A stretch of DNA of 64,000 nt. It comes from Alphaproteobacteria bacterium. GTDB lineage: Bacteria; Pseudomonadota; Alphaproteobacteria; Micavibrionales; Micavibrionaceae. Below the pieces are notes generated by a model that had not been told where the DNA came from, ran no database searches, and saw only the letters and a list, made by a program, of their open reading frames with translations. This document shows positions 47,092 to 56,125 of the stretch, in pieces. The stretch is taken from the NCBI GenBank assembly GCA_018000295.1, contig JAGNKE010000012.1, positions 16,612 through 80,611 on the forward strand, read 5' to 3'. The position numbers were made by a program, and so were the translations under genes. Position 1 is the stretch's first letter. Each line of letters opens with the position of its first letter.

Positions 47092-47886
47092 ATGTCCGAT
47101 TTCCCCACCGCCGCGCTTCTTGGGTTTATCGAAGGATTGACCGAGTTTCTTCCGGTCTCCTCGACCGCGCACCTGCTGATCCTCACGGACCTGTTCAAAT
47201 TTTCCGGGCCGCCGGGGCATATTTTCGAGATTTTCATTCAACTCGGCGCGATTTTCGCGGTTGTGGTGCTTTATTGGGCGAAGCTCTGGAAAACGGCCAC
47301 AACCGTTCATTCCGATCCGGCGTCGCGGCATTTTGCCTTAATCCTGATTATCGGGACCATTCCGGCGCTGATCGCCGGGGCGATCGGGCGGGATTTCATC
47401 AAGGGGACGCTTTATAATCCCATGGTGATCGGGACGACCCTTATTCTGGGCGGGATTATCATGCTGATCGTCGAGCGGAAGCTGCCGAAGGCCAGGATCG
47501 AGAATATCCAGTCCGTTCCCCTCAAGACCGCTGTGATGATCGGGTGCTGTCAGGCGCTCGCGCTTATTCCCGGCGTGTCGCGGTCGGGGGCGAGTATCAT
47601 CGGCGGATTGATGGCGGGGCTTTCACGTCCGGCGGCGGCGGAATTGTCGTTTTTCCTTGCCATTCCGGTGATGTTTCTTGCGGTGGCCTATGACCTTTTT
47701 AAAAGCCGGGATGCGGTGATGGCCGGGGATTACCTTGCCCTTATGCTCACAGGGTTTGTCGCAGCGTTCGTGACGGCGATGGTGGTCATCAAAGCCTTGC
47801 TGGGCGTGGTGAACCGCTACGGGTTTGCGCCGTTTGCGGTCTACAGATTATTCGCAGGGGCGTTTGTTTTCTGGGCGTTCTGGTGA
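47092..47886 (+). CDS. uppP: Undecaprenyl-diphosphatase
   Basis: A 264-residue membrane enzyme (UppP/BacA) that dephosphorylates undecaprenyl pyrophosphate to recycle the lipid carrier for peptidoglycan. Both signatures are present: GFIEGLTEFLPVSSTAH near the N-terminus and PGVSRSGASI in the middle. Length and hydrophobicity match. Confidence 0.97.
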   Translation: MSDFPTAALLGFIEGLTEFLPVSSTAHLLILTDLFKFSGPPGHIFEIFIQLGAIFAVVVLYWAKLWKTATTVHSDPASRHFALILIIGTIPALIAGAIGRDFIKGTLYNPMVIGTTLILGGIIMLIVERKLPKARIENIQSVPLKTAVMIGCCQALALIPGVSRSGASIIGGLMAGLSRPAAAELSFFLAIPVMFLAVAYDLFKSRDAVMAGDYLALMLTGFVAAFVTAMVVIKALLGVVNRYGFAPFAVYRLFAGAFVFWAFW

Positions 47887-47897
47887 CCAGCGGCGAC

Positions 47898-50432
47898 TTA
47901 AATGGCCATTGCTTGCGTTCTTGTCGCTGACGGGCTGTAGGAGGCTTGGGATGCCGCAGCAGGAACTTCTGGTTCTGAAGGAGAATTGCCGGCGGTTATG
48001 AATTGTGCTGCCTGCTGAGGGTAGCGGGCGGAGATTTCTTCCGCGATTCCTCTGTTTTCAGGGTCTGTGCTGTTTAGAATTTGTCGTATTTGCGCCTGTT
48101 CAGACGTATCGAGCGTTTCCCCCGTCTTAAGGCGTTCAAAGGCGCTGGCTACAGTTACATAATCCGAATTGCTTTCGATATCGAGAGACGCGCGCTGACC
48201 CGGCCGGGGGGTGAAGAGGTTCGAGAGATAATCCCGCATCACTTGCGGATTCTGGCGCAGAGCATTTTCCGCCTGCATACGCGCCCAAGCCCCGGATAAA
48301 AAGCCCTGCTCTTGCGCCCTAACAAGATTTTCAATCAAGGGATCCTGACGGCCTGTGTTGAACCGGGCGGTCGCCTTGACGACCTCGAGAAGCTGATCCG
48401 GGGTCATCAAACCTGCCAATGCCCTTGCCCCTGAAGGATTGGCCAGCGCCTGATCGAATTCCGATTGGAAATTCGATCGAGCTTCATCGAGCCTTTGCTG
48501 CGCCGCCTGCACCTCCGGCGTGCTTGTAATGATATAATGCGAGGGAGGCATCCCCATAGGAACTTCCCCCGACCCCATGTTCATCAAGGCCTCCGTAAAC
48601 CAATGAGGGCGGTTTCTTTCGTAGGCCTGATTATAAGCCGTTTGCGCGGCCTCCACGCCCTGCCTGGCTTCGACAAGCACCCTGAGGGATGGCGGCGCAG
48701 AGGCCGGGTTGGTCGGGATCATCCGGTAAGTGTCGTTGCCGATCTGGCCGCGCAAGGACGTTCCCGCAACCATCGAAGGGCTGAGCATTTCGTGTACATC
48801 CTGCGGCAACTGATGGCGGTCGGAAAATTCCCTGAAACGGTTGTAGGCGATGCGCTCAACGATCGCCATGCCCGGGATGGCGGTAATAAAAGGATCGGCG
48901 GCTTGGGCCGTCAGCATCGGGCCGACTTCGCCCATCATCTGACGATAATCGCGATAAGCCGCGTCCGTGAGGCGGCCTGAAGCATGAAGCTGTCCGGCCA
49001 GATCGAGGGTCATGGCGTTGGCCCTGTCCGTCAAGGCGACAGAAGCGGCCGTGAGCGCCACTGTCGTCACGACCCCGGCCTTGCCGATATTCGCGGGTAG
49101 GCGCAAGGCCTTCAACGCTCGGGCCGCCTCGGCCAAGTCGGAAAGGGTTGCCAAGCCGCGGGCAGCCCGGGCCGTCTCGGCAATGGGCGCCCGAGCAACA
49201 GTTTCCAGCGCCGTCATCACTGCCGTTCTGGTCGAAGCATCCATACCCCTAAAGGTCTCGTCGAAAAACTTCAGTCCCATTTCGCGCGTCGCTGCGTCCG
49301 GGCTCATCGCCATTTCCTTGGCGTGAATCAAATCCCTCACGGGTTCGATAGCGTTAGGACTGACTCTTGAAAGAGTATCCGCTGATATATTTGTCGGAAG
49401 CCTGTTGAACGCATCAACCTGCCCCACAGGAGCGTCCGCCCAGCCCAGATATCTCTGCAACGCCTGCTCGGATGCGTGTAAAGCATCGGCAGAAGATCCA
49501 TAGGGTATGTTGGTTGGCACCGTTCCCGGATTGGCAGACAGGTGAGTGCGGACCGCCGAATTGATCACCCCTTCCGAGAGTCGCGCCCCGCCCGTGTTGT
49601 GCGCCTGAAACTCCTGAACCAAGCCGCGCACGCCCCCTTGGGAAATCACGGCCTGCGGTGGGCGGTTGCTCTCGAAAAAAAGCTGGGCGGCGGCGGCCCG
49701 GTTTCCTTCAGGAAGGTTATTGAAGGTATGGACTGTGACCGCACTGTTATTAATTTCCGTGACTCTGTTGGTCCGCTCGTCGAGAAAAAACATTCTCGTC
49801 GGCAGGCCATTATCGGCGCTAACCCCGGCGATAAATCCCCTCCCCGTTTCCAAGCCAGACGCCCGGACATAACTCAAGGACGTCCATGTCCTATACTGAG
49901 GACTTAATTGATTAATTGTCTGATTTCTTGAACCGGGAAAATCCTGCTCCGCTCTGAACCCCGGCACTTGTGAGAGCGCGGGATGGTTGCTCGGGATGCT
50001 CCGGGCGAATGTTTCGGCCTGAGCCCTAACAGAACCGGGAGTACGCGCGTTATCAAAGGCTTGGCCATGTCTTTGGGCTTGCCTCCACTCCGTATCAAAA
50101 TCCGATGCCCCTGCCCCTTGCTGGGGGTAGATCGTCCCCAGATCAACTTCGCCGCGCGATGGATTAAAGACGAGCTTTACGTTATCGGTGCTGTTAAAAA
50201 CGACAAGAGCCCCGTCGCCTCTGACGTATCCGCGCGTTTGGGGAGAGTCCAGCATCCGCCCCATATAATCTTTAAGATCCTCGGGATTTCGGATATCAAT
50301 GCCTGCCTGCTGGAATTCATTCGCTCCGTTTCTGGGACGACCCCGAAAATTATTCCCCCTTCCCTCAACGTGCTCGGGGAAAGCGTGGCCACGGGATACA
50401 TACTCCAGAAGATCGTCAAAAGTTATGGGCAT
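47898..50432 (-). CDS. Large protein with N-terminal BECR-like RNase toxin domain
   Basis: An 844-residue protein lacking a signal peptide. The first about 105 residues read like the BECR/EndoU-type RNase domains found at the ends of polymorphic toxins: SRGHAFPEHVEG (H16, H21), then LKDYMGRMLDSPQTRGYVRGDG, LVVFN and LVFNPSRGEVDLGTIY. The remaining 740 residues are Ala/Gln-rich and mostly helical, with a hydrophobic segment (GVVTTVALTAASVALT) near 440, low-complexity C-terminus, and no known domain. The toxin-like domain at the N-terminus is unusual, as polymorphic toxins carry it last. It starts 15 bp after a 131-residue gene. Function inferred; an effector is possible. Confidence 0.6.
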   Translation of the reverse strand: MPITFDDLLEYVSRGHAFPEHVEGRGNNFRGRPRNGANEFQQAGIDIRNPEDLKDYMGRMLDSPQTRGYVRGDGALVVFNSTDNVKLVFNPSRGEVDLGTIYPQQGAGASDFDTEWRQAQRHGQAFDNARTPGSVRAQAETFARSIPSNHPALSQVPGFRAEQDFPGSRNQTINQLSPQYRTWTSLSYVRASGLETGRGFIAGVSADNGLPTRMFFLDERTNRVTEINNSAVTVHTFNNLPEGNRAAAAQLFFESNRPPQAVISQGGVRGLVQEFQAHNTGGARLSEGVINSAVRTHLSANPGTVPTNIPYGSSADALHASEQALQRYLGWADAPVGQVDAFNRLPTNISADTLSRVSPNAIEPVRDLIHAKEMAMSPDAATREMGLKFFDETFRGMDASTRTAVMTALETVARAPIAETARAARGLATLSDLAEAARALKALRLPANIGKAGVVTTVALTAASVALTDRANAMTLDLAGQLHASGRLTDAAYRDYRQMMGEVGPMLTAQAADPFITAIPGMAIVERIAYNRFREFSDRHQLPQDVHEMLSPSMVAGTSLRGQIGNDTYRMIPTNPASAPPSLRVLVEARQGVEAAQTAYNQAYERNRPHWFTEALMNMGSGEVPMGMPPSHYIITSTPEVQAAQQRLDEARSNFQSEFDQALANPSGARALAGLMTPDQLLEVVKATARFNTGRQDPLIENLVRAQEQGFLSGAWARMQAENALRQNPQVMRDYLSNLFTPRPGQRASLDIESNSDYVTVASAFERLKTGETLDTSEQAQIRQILNSTDPENRGIAEEISARYPQQAAQFITAGNSPSEPEVPAAASQASYSPSATRTQAMAI

Positions 50433-50447
50433 CCCGCCCTCACTCCG

Positions 50448-50843
50448 TTAGGGGGCTCGATCCAGATAGTCAGCCGATATTTGCCTCAAGTTTTCAACCA
50501 TATCCGGGGAGACGTCATATTCGACTTCATCTCCACCCATACGAAAACCGTAGGACCAGGCGTTGGCCAGAGTCGTGAGCCCCAGAAACTCCTGCGGGGT
50601 TAGCAAGAGCGGTTTGGTTTCATCGGTCTGGCTTAAAATTTTTTCCTTAAGAACCGCGTAATATTCAGGCGCTCCTGCGGCGTTGCTTGTGTCGATCTGT
50701 TTTGTGTCGATACTTTGCTGCAGAAACTGCGCGAGTTCCTGTCTTTGTTGGAGTGTTGCATCGATATAAATTGTGCCTTCGGAAACGCCTCCAAAGCGCA
50801 TGGACAGTTCCCCGCCTGTCTCGTCGAGTCTACGAGCCCCCAT
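50448..50843 (-). CDS. Small acidic protein upstream of the toxin-like gene (immunity/antitoxin candidate)
   Basis: A 131-residue, acidic, soluble protein with TPQEFLGLTTLANAWSYGFRMGGDEVEYDVSP in the second half. No family recognised. It precedes the toxin-like gene by 15 bp in the same operon, which fits an antitoxin or immunity protein, a chaperone, or an unrelated cytoplasmic protein. AGGGG precedes the ATG. Its promoter is flanked by an 11-bp inverted repeat. Confidence 0.6.
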   Translation of the reverse strand: MGARRLDETGGELSMRFGGVSEGTIYIDATLQQRQELAQFLQQSIDTKQIDTSNAAGAPEYYAVLKEKILSQTDETKPLLLTPQEFLGLTTLANAWSYGFRMGGDEVEYDVSPDMVENLRQISADYLDRAP

Positions 50844-50858
50844 GATTTTCCCCTTTTA

Positions 50859-50952
50859 TTATGCGTTACCGAAATTTTTAGGTTACCCGGTTGCGCTATT
50901 ATGACATACTAAAAATGTGAATGGCAAGAAAACTTGATTTTGTAACGCATAA
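50859..50952. repeat. 11-bp inverted repeat flanking the toxin-operon promoter
   Basis: TTATGCGTTAC at 50859-50869 and its perfect complement GTAACGCATAA at 50942-50952, 72 bp apart, one on each side of the promoter. Suggests a repressor or looping site. Confidence 0.6.
50898..50927 (-). promoter_or_regulatory. Promoter of the toxin-like operon
   Basis: On the minus strand TTGCCA, 18-bp spacer, CATAAT; the 131-residue gene begins 54 bp downstream. Confidence 0.55.
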
Positions 50953-50997
50953 ATTTATTATTATATTACAATTACTTATGTAGGTGGTGTTTTTTAA

Positions 50998-52359
50998 TCA
51001 CGGCTTCTGCACGATGCCGAAAAGATCGTAGTCTTCGGCGTCTTCGATCAGAACTTTGACGATGTCACCCTGTTTTATGCCCGCAGGCAGGTCGCGGATG
51101 AAGACTGTTCCGTCGATTTCCGGTGCGTCGCCCTTTGAGCGTCCGTCTGCGCCTATCGCGCCGTCTTCGTCCGGCTCCCCGATTTCATCGATGATGACCT
51201 CCAAAACTTGACCGATTTTCAGTTGGGCCTTCGCGGCGGCGATTTCGGTCTGGAGGGTCATGAAGCGTTCCCACCTTTCCTGCTTTTCATCTTCGGGGAT
51301 ATGTTCGGCGATTTCGTTCGCCTTTGCGCCGTCCACGGCTTCGTATTTGAAGGCGCCGGCGCGGTCGATCTGCGCGTCCTCCAGCCAGTTAAGAAGGATT
51401 TCAAAATCCTCCTCCGTTTCGCCGGGGAACCCGACGATGAAGGTCGAGCGCAGGACAAGATTGGGGCAAATCTCGCGCCATTTGCGGATGCGGTCGAGCG
51501 TTTTTTCCTGCGCGGCCGGGCGTTTCATGGCCCTCAAGACCGCCGGGCTGGCGTGCTGGAAGGGAATATCGAGGTAGGGCAGGATCAGGCCTTCGGCCAT
51601 CAGGGGGATAACGTCATCGACGTGCGGGTAAGGGTAGACATAGTGCAGTCGCACCCAGGCGCCGTATTCTCTGGCGAGAGTGCCTAGCGATTTACAGAGA
51701 TCATAGAATTTGGTTTTGATGCGTTCGCCGCGCCAAGGGCTTTCGGCGTATTTGAGATCGACGCCGTAGGCGCTGGTGTCCTGCGAGATCACCAGAATTT
51801 CCTTCGTTCCGGCCTTTAACAGCTGCTCGGCCTCATGCAGGACGCGGTGGATGGGGCGGCTGACGAGATCGCCGCGCAGGGCGGGAATGATGCAAAACGA
51901 GCAGCGATTGTTACAGCCCTCGGATATCTTGAGATAGGAATAATGTTTGGGGGTGAGTTTTAGCCCCTCCTCCGGCACGAGATGGACGAAAGGGTTATGG
52001 ATGATCGGCTGGGCCTTTTTTACGGCGTCCACGACCTGTTCGTACTGATGCGGGCCGGTGATGGCCAGAAGTTTCGGGTAACGCTCGGAAATCGTTTCGG
52101 CTTCGGCGCCCATGCAGCCCGTGACGATGACGCGGCCGTTGGCGTCCAGCGCCTCACCGATGGCGTTCAGGCTTTCCTCCTTGGCGCTGTCGATAAAGCC
52201 GCAGGTGTTGACGACCACCACGTCCGCGCCCTCGTAGGAGTTGGTGAAATCGTAGCCGTCGGCGCGCAGCTTGGTCAGAATCCGCTCGGAATCGACCAGA
52301 GCCTTGGGGCATCCGAGGCTGACCATACCGACGACGGGGGCTTTCTGCGCTTGTTTCAT
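50998..52359 (-). CDS. rimO: Ribosomal protein S12 methylthiotransferase
   Basis: A 453-residue radical-SAM enzyme that adds methylthio to Asp of ribosomal protein S12. Visible domains: N-terminal MTTase domain with [15 protein letters not shown] and [15 protein letters not shown], radical-SAM motif [13 protein letters not shown] (CxxxCxxC), and a C-terminal TRAM region ([17 protein letters not shown]). The ATG at 52359 is chosen over an upstream in-frame start; no ribosome site lies before it, in keeping with a leaderless transcript. Confidence 0.97.
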   Translation of the reverse strand: MKQAQKAPVVGMVSLGCPKALVDSERILTKLRADGYDFTNSYEGADVVVVNTCGFIDSAKEESLNAIGEALDANGRVIVTGCMGAEAETISERYPKLLAITGPHQYEQVVDAVKKAQPIIHNPFVHLVPEEGLKLTPKHYSYLKISEGCNNRCSFCIIPALRGDLVSRPIHRVLHEAEQLLKAGTKEILVISQDTSAYGVDLKYAESPWRGERIKTKFYDLCKSLGTLAREYGAWVRLHYVYPYPHVDDVIPLMAEGLILPYLDIPFQHASPAVLRAMKRPAAQEKTLDRIRKWREICPNLVLRSTFIVGFPGETEEDFEILLNWLEDAQIDRAGAFKYEAVDGAKANEIAEHIPEDEKQERWERFMTLQTEIAAAKAQLKIGQVLEVIIDEIGEPDEDGAIGADGRSKGDAPEIDGTVFIRDLPAGIKQGDIVKVLIEDAEDYDLFGIVQKP

Positions 52360-52367
52360 AGCGGGAG

Positions 52368-52397
52368 GGTATACTTGATAAGTGTATGAAAAAGCAA
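52368..52397 (-). promoter_or_regulatory. Promoter abutting the rimO start (leaderless)
   Basis: Minus-strand TTGCTT, 18-bp spacer, TATACC, then eight bases to the ATG; the gap CTCCCGCT is the opposite of a ribosome site. Confidence 0.55.
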
Positions 52398-52484
52398 GAA
52401 ATATTTGTGAAATAACGATCAATGAATTGAGAAATTTACCTCCGTTATTCTTGCCCTGTACCTTGATCCCGTAAAATTTCCTTT

Positions 52485-52513
52485 TTGCACCCCGGTTATG
52501 GTAGTGTTATAGA
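52485..52513 (+). promoter_or_regulatory. Promoter of the subtilisin-like gene
   Basis: TTGCAC, 17-bp spacer, TATAGA. The GTG start lies 28 bp downstream with no clear ribosome site. Confidence 0.55.
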
Positions 52514-52540
52514 AGAAAAAATACTGAATAATGTACGGGT

Positions 52541-54217
52541 GTGAGTGTGCCGGAGCCAAACCAACCGAGATTTGCACATTTTGAAAGCACAAAGGTGACG
52601 GGCCTTTACGGGCTGTACACGCGCCATGCCGAGGTTGCGCGGGATATCCATCAGGATGCGCTCAGAAAGTTTACCGGTAACAACGGCCTTACAGTCGATC
52701 TGGTGCGGGAGAGTCCTATTGTTCCCGATAATTTGCAGGCCACAATCAATAGTCTTGAACGATATGATGTTGTATCGGTCAGCTCCGGTGTTGAGATCGG
52801 GGCTATCATTAGCAGCAGCGGCGTTGCGAATCATCAAACGGCAAGAATGTATGAGCAAGCCTTCGCAGAGCGCGATATGCCCGTCTTTGTTGAGGCCGCC
52901 GGGAACGAAGGGAAGAGTGAGCGCAGCGTAATCCCCAGAGTTTCCGATTTCGCCCGAAACAGCCTTGTGGTCGGCGAAGCCAACATGGGAGGCGGAAAGC
53001 CGTATGTAGAAGCGCACAGCAGTCGCATTAATCCAACTTTGACCTCGGACAGTCCGTTCAACCGAGGGCAGCAGTATCAATATTACAATGTCAGCCCCTC
53101 GCTGGCGGGGCATGAAGATCTGATCCGCAAGTGGATTATCGACAAGGAGATCGATCAGGCGTTCGAGCAATTCAAGAAAACCGACCAGGCCAAGGGGCTG
53201 GATGAGGTAGGGCTTTCAAATGCCTATGTAGCGCTCAGTGATGCCAAGCATAAGGAATACGAAGAGACGGACGCAGGCCGCGCCAGAATCAACGCGCAGG
53301 TTCAGGGCTATATGGACAAGCCGGAGACGCTTCATGCCCAGATCATGGCGGAGTTTCGCAAAACAGAGACAATCGACGCCCGGGGATATACGACGGGAAT
53401 CAACGGCACCTCCTTTTCGGCTCCTGAGCAAGCCGGTTATATTTCCGGTGCCCTGTATGAACAAACACAGCGGGAGGCGCGGAACCGCCCGATCCTCACC
53501 AAGGATGAAATCACGACGCTCGCCAAGATGGCGACCGTGGATACGCGGACGCGCGAAGGGATTAAGGAACCTATGCCGTCCACGACAAATGGGGCGGGAC
53601 AAACTTTCGTCGAAGGCGGTGGCCACGGCGTGTTCCGCCCGGATGTTTTCCGAAAATTGCTGGACGAGGCCTACAGGCGAATCGAGACTAATCCGAATAT
53701 CGACAGAAATTCCGTGACCGCGACGATGAGCGCTACGCTCAAACCCGACCAGAGGGCAAATGAAACAATCTCGCTTCGCACCAATCTGCCTGAAGGTCAG
53801 GCTATGGTCATTGATCGGGCGCGGCTGGATATGACGTATCATATTAACGGGCGGGTGCCCTATTCTGCCGTGATAACACCGCCCGGACAGGAGCCGTATG
53901 GCATTGCCGTTGAGAATGCTTCGAGTGAAGGCTCAAACTTTGGCGCCTGGGCCCGGCAGGAACAGCGTTTTGGAGAAATTCAGAGACCTGGAGATACATG
54001 GCAGTTGCGCTTGCCGAACGGGCGGGACTCTGTTGTGCAAAGCGCCAGCATGACCCTTTACGGGTATAATCAGGGTGGGTTGATGGACCAGATGATGCAG
54101 TACAGCCAAAGGCTGACCGCCGAGATGGCGCCGAAACCGGATCCCGCTCCGGCGGCTGCGGCACCGGCCGCTACCGCGCCTCAGGATAAGCCCTCCGCAC
54201 CTATGGCTCCGCGGTAG
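52541..54217 (+). CDS. Subtilisin-like (S8) protein with P-like domain, catalytic Asp not visible
   Basis: A 558-residue protein from a GTG start, without a signal peptide. The S8 core is recognisable: VFVEAAGNEG (oxyanion Asn122) and GTSFSAPEQAG (nucleophile Ser291). A His (H29 in YTRHAEVARDI) lies where the HGTHVA motif should be, but the Asp motif normally before it is missing, as the frame begins only 28 residues earlier. Residues 400-515 resemble a P/Homo-B domain (strands ending in GDTWQLRLPNG). The tail is Pro/Ala-rich. It may be a truncated or inactive peptidase, or the true start may lie elsewhere. Confidence 0.68.
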   Translation: MSVPEPNQPRFAHFESTKVTGLYGLYTRHAEVARDIHQDALRKFTGNNGLTVDLVRESPIVPDNLQATINSLERYDVVSVSSGVEIGAIISSSGVANHQTARMYEQAFAERDMPVFVEAAGNEGKSERSVIPRVSDFARNSLVVGEANMGGGKPYVEAHSSRINPTLTSDSPFNRGQQYQYYNVSPSLAGHEDLIRKWIIDKEIDQAFEQFKKTDQAKGLDEVGLSNAYVALSDAKHKEYEETDAGRARINAQVQGYMDKPETLHAQIMAEFRKTETIDARGYTTGINGTSFSAPEQAGYISGALYEQTQREARNRPILTKDEITTLAKMATVDTRTREGIKEPMPSTTNGAGQTFVEGGGHGVFRPDVFRKLLDEAYRRIETNPNIDRNSVTATMSATLKPDQRANETISLRTNLPEGQAMVIDRARLDMTYHINGRVPYSAVITPPGQEPYGIAVENASSEGSNFGAWARQEQRFGEIQRPGDTWQLRLPNGRDSVVQSASMTLYGYNQGGLMDQMMQYSQRLTAEMAPKPDPAPAAAAPAATAPQDKPSAPMAPR

Positions 54218-54250
54218 GGTACCCCGATTCTTAAGGTATTAATCACCGTC

Positions 54251-55273
54251 TTAAGGGGACGGGTAATCATTCGCGGCTGCTCTGTTCAGGGCGTGGTCAA
54301 TAATTTTCTGACCTTCGATATCATCCGTAAAGCCCATGGGTTCAACGGCCGTTTTCAGAGCATCCGGCGTATTGGAGGTTTGATAGAGTGTGTCTGGTCC
54401 TGAGTCCGACAATGTTACAATCAGGTCGGGCTTGTCTTCTCCCGGATGAAACCCGCTGGAGTCATCGCCCGTATAGTCCTGATAATGATGCCGGAAATCC
54501 GGGTCTTCGTTAAATCTTGAACGAAATCTTCTGACTTCCGAGTCGTTTTCGTAGACGTCCACCTTATAACTCGCACCCTTCAAGTGCTCATCAAGATCAT
54601 GATAGGTTGAGCCGTGACCCTCTCCGTAAATAATCAAGCCTTTACGACCTTCGGCCGTTGCATCAATCCGGTGCGCCAGTTCCTGATCGGCTCTTACCCT
54701 GTCGGCGTAGAAGGCCTCCCACTGACCCGTGCGGGCGGTCCCTCTCATTTCATTAAACTCCGCGCGGTTTTCCGCCATCCATTCGGGTGTTACTCCTGCA
54801 TAAACCTCATCCTCGGCTTCGGCTCCTGTCTTCATCCTTACATGCGCGTCCATCATGTGCACTTCGATGCCCAAACGGGCGGCCAAGAGTATGGCCGGTG
54901 CCTCGGTTTCGATTTTATAGGCGCGTTCGTCCGGTAAGTGTGCGTTGTTGCCCGCTGTCAGGTCCGCATATTGCTCGGGCGTTATATCACCGCCCACAAG
55001 CTTGATTACGGCTTCTTGCGTCTTCACATCCCTTTCGAGATAGATGTCGGTGACACCGCTTTCCGCAGCGGCGAGCAGGACTTCGCGGGAAAGTAAACGG
55101 TCGGCCAGTTTTCTTGATCCATGATCGGTGTCGCCCAGAATGACGTATTGCGCGTCGGTGCCGTAGGCCGCGCGGATGACGTCCGCCAAACCTGCTTCGG
55201 CGCGGCGGGTGATCGCTCCCACCGGACTGGCGGGCAGGTCCGCTGCTTGCTGTATTGTCGTTTTCCCGCTCAC
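54251..55273 (-). CDS. TraB/ChaN/erythromycin-esterase-like protein with GDTDHG motif
   Basis: A 340-residue protein without a signal peptide. First motif YVILGDTDHGSRK (H51), a Glu-Arg in DIYLERDVKT and a last motif IIYGEGHGSTYHDLDEH (H220). This matches the TraB/Tiki, ChaN or EreA-like fold pattern, where Gly turns and His line a metal or active site. The same motif pair occurs in the lipoprotein at 38590, so the two are distant relatives. It is convergent with the subtilisin-like gene. Function unknown. Confidence 0.7.
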   Translation of the reverse strand: MSGKTTIQQAADLPASPVGAITRRAEAGLADVIRAAYGTDAQYVILGDTDHGSRKLADRLLSREVLLAAAESGVTDIYLERDVKTQEAVIKLVGGDITPEQYADLTAGNNAHLPDERAYKIETEAPAILLAARLGIEVHMMDAHVRMKTGAEAEDEVYAGVTPEWMAENRAEFNEMRGTARTGQWEAFYADRVRADQELAHRIDATAEGRKGLIIYGEGHGSTYHDLDEHLKGASYKVDVYENDSEVRRFRSRFNEDPDFRHHYQDYTGDDSSGFHPGEDKPDLIVTLSDSGPDTLYQTSNTPDALKTAVEPMGFTDDIEGQKIIDHALNRAAANDYPSP

Positions 55274-55471
55274 AGCGTGGTTTCCCCAATTTCTTACTAA
55301 CTATCTTTTATGTATTTTATAGGAGGCTTACAAGTTATGCAAACTTGTTGCCGCCGTCGAAGTTGTTGATTTTACGGATTTTTTGAAATAGTGGAGCTTT
55401 CGGGTGAGGTGTCGAGCCGTTTGTTTGAGGTTTTGTGGAGCATTGAGAACAGCATTTTAAGAAGGACATAT

Positions 55472-55500
55472 TTTACAAAGATTGACAATGTTTGTATAAT
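55472..55500 (+). promoter_or_regulatory. ParDE promoter with palindromic operator
   Basis: TTTACA (55472-55477), 17-bp spacer, TATAAT (55495-55500). A 21-bp imperfect palindrome at 55475-55495 (arms ACAAA and TTTGT around ATTG-A-CAAT) fills the spacer, an ideal site for ParD repression. Confidence 0.75.
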
Positions 55501-55528
55501 GAAAAGGTTGATGAGGAGGTTATACGCT

Positions 55529-55786
55529 ATGCATGTATCTTTAACACCAGAATTAGAAGCCATTATCAAAAACAAAGTTGAATCAGGGCTTTATAATAAT
55601 GCCAGCGAAGTCATCCGTGAGGCCTTGCGCTTTATGGAGTTGAATCAAGACATCGTCATGCAGATGAAAATCGATCTTTTGCGTATGCATTTGCAGACTG
55701 GCGAGAATGAGATTGCAAACGGCCAAGGCTCTACTTTGAAAAACAAAGAAGAGGTTTCCACCTTCTTTGATGGTCTTCGCTCATAA
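55529..55786 (+). CDS. parD: ParD-type antitoxin
   Basis: An 85-residue ribbon-helix-helix protein: HVSLTPELEAIIKNKVESGLYNNASEVIREALRFM is the classic ParD pattern (read in parts: HVSLTPELEAIIKNKV and SGLYNNASEVIREAL). GAGGAGG precedes the ATG at 55529. It ends overlapping the toxin start (TAATG). RHH proteins bind the operator upstream. Confidence 0.93.
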   Translation: MHVSLTPELEAIIKNKVESGLYNNASEVIREALRFMELNQDIVMQMKIDLLRMHLQTGENEIANGQGSTLKNKEEVSTFFDGLRS

Positions 55787-56085
55787 TGACTAAATACCGC
55801 ATCATTATTTCGCCGCAAGCGCAGCGGGACTTAAAAGAAATCCGTGCCTATACTCTTCAAAGCTGGGGCAGCACACAAGCCGATGACTATTTGAGCAAGA
55901 TTGAAGATCCTTTTTACTCTCTGTTGGAAAATCCTGAAATGGGCCGAGAACGTAACGATGTTAAGGCTGGTTGCCGCAGTATCGCGATTGAAAAGCATGT
56001 GCTGTTTTACAAAATTGAGAAATCAGAAATTCATATCCTCGGCATTCCGCATGGCCGTATGGATATTTTGAAGTATTTTTCCTGA
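55786..56085 (+). CDS. parE: ParE-type toxin
   Basis: A 99-residue RelE/ParE-fold toxin. YRIIISPQAQRDLKEIRAYTLQSWG start, MGRERNDVKAGCRSIAIEKHVLFYKI core and a final ILGIPHGRMDI strand. ParE toxins block DNA gyrase. Overlap with parD by one base ensures coupled translation. Confidence 0.94.
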   Translation: MTKYRIIISPQAQRDLKEIRAYTLQSWGSTQADDYLSKIEDPFYSLLENPEMGRERNDVKAGCRSIAIEKHVLFYKIEKSEIHILGIPHGRMDILKYFS

Positions 56086-56125
56086 AAAATATACGAGATC
56101 GACCAAAATAAAATTTTTGTCGCGA

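Noticed and set aside
55330..55348. ACAAGTT/AACTTGT dyad upstream of the 54251 gene
   Set aside because: Seven-base arms with no promoter or terminator features nearby; could be chance in AT-rich DNA.
55482..55500. TTGACA seven bases before TATAAT upstream of parD
   Set aside because: Spacing is far too short for a promoter; TTTACA at 17 bp is the better -35 box, and TTGACA is part of the operator palindrome.
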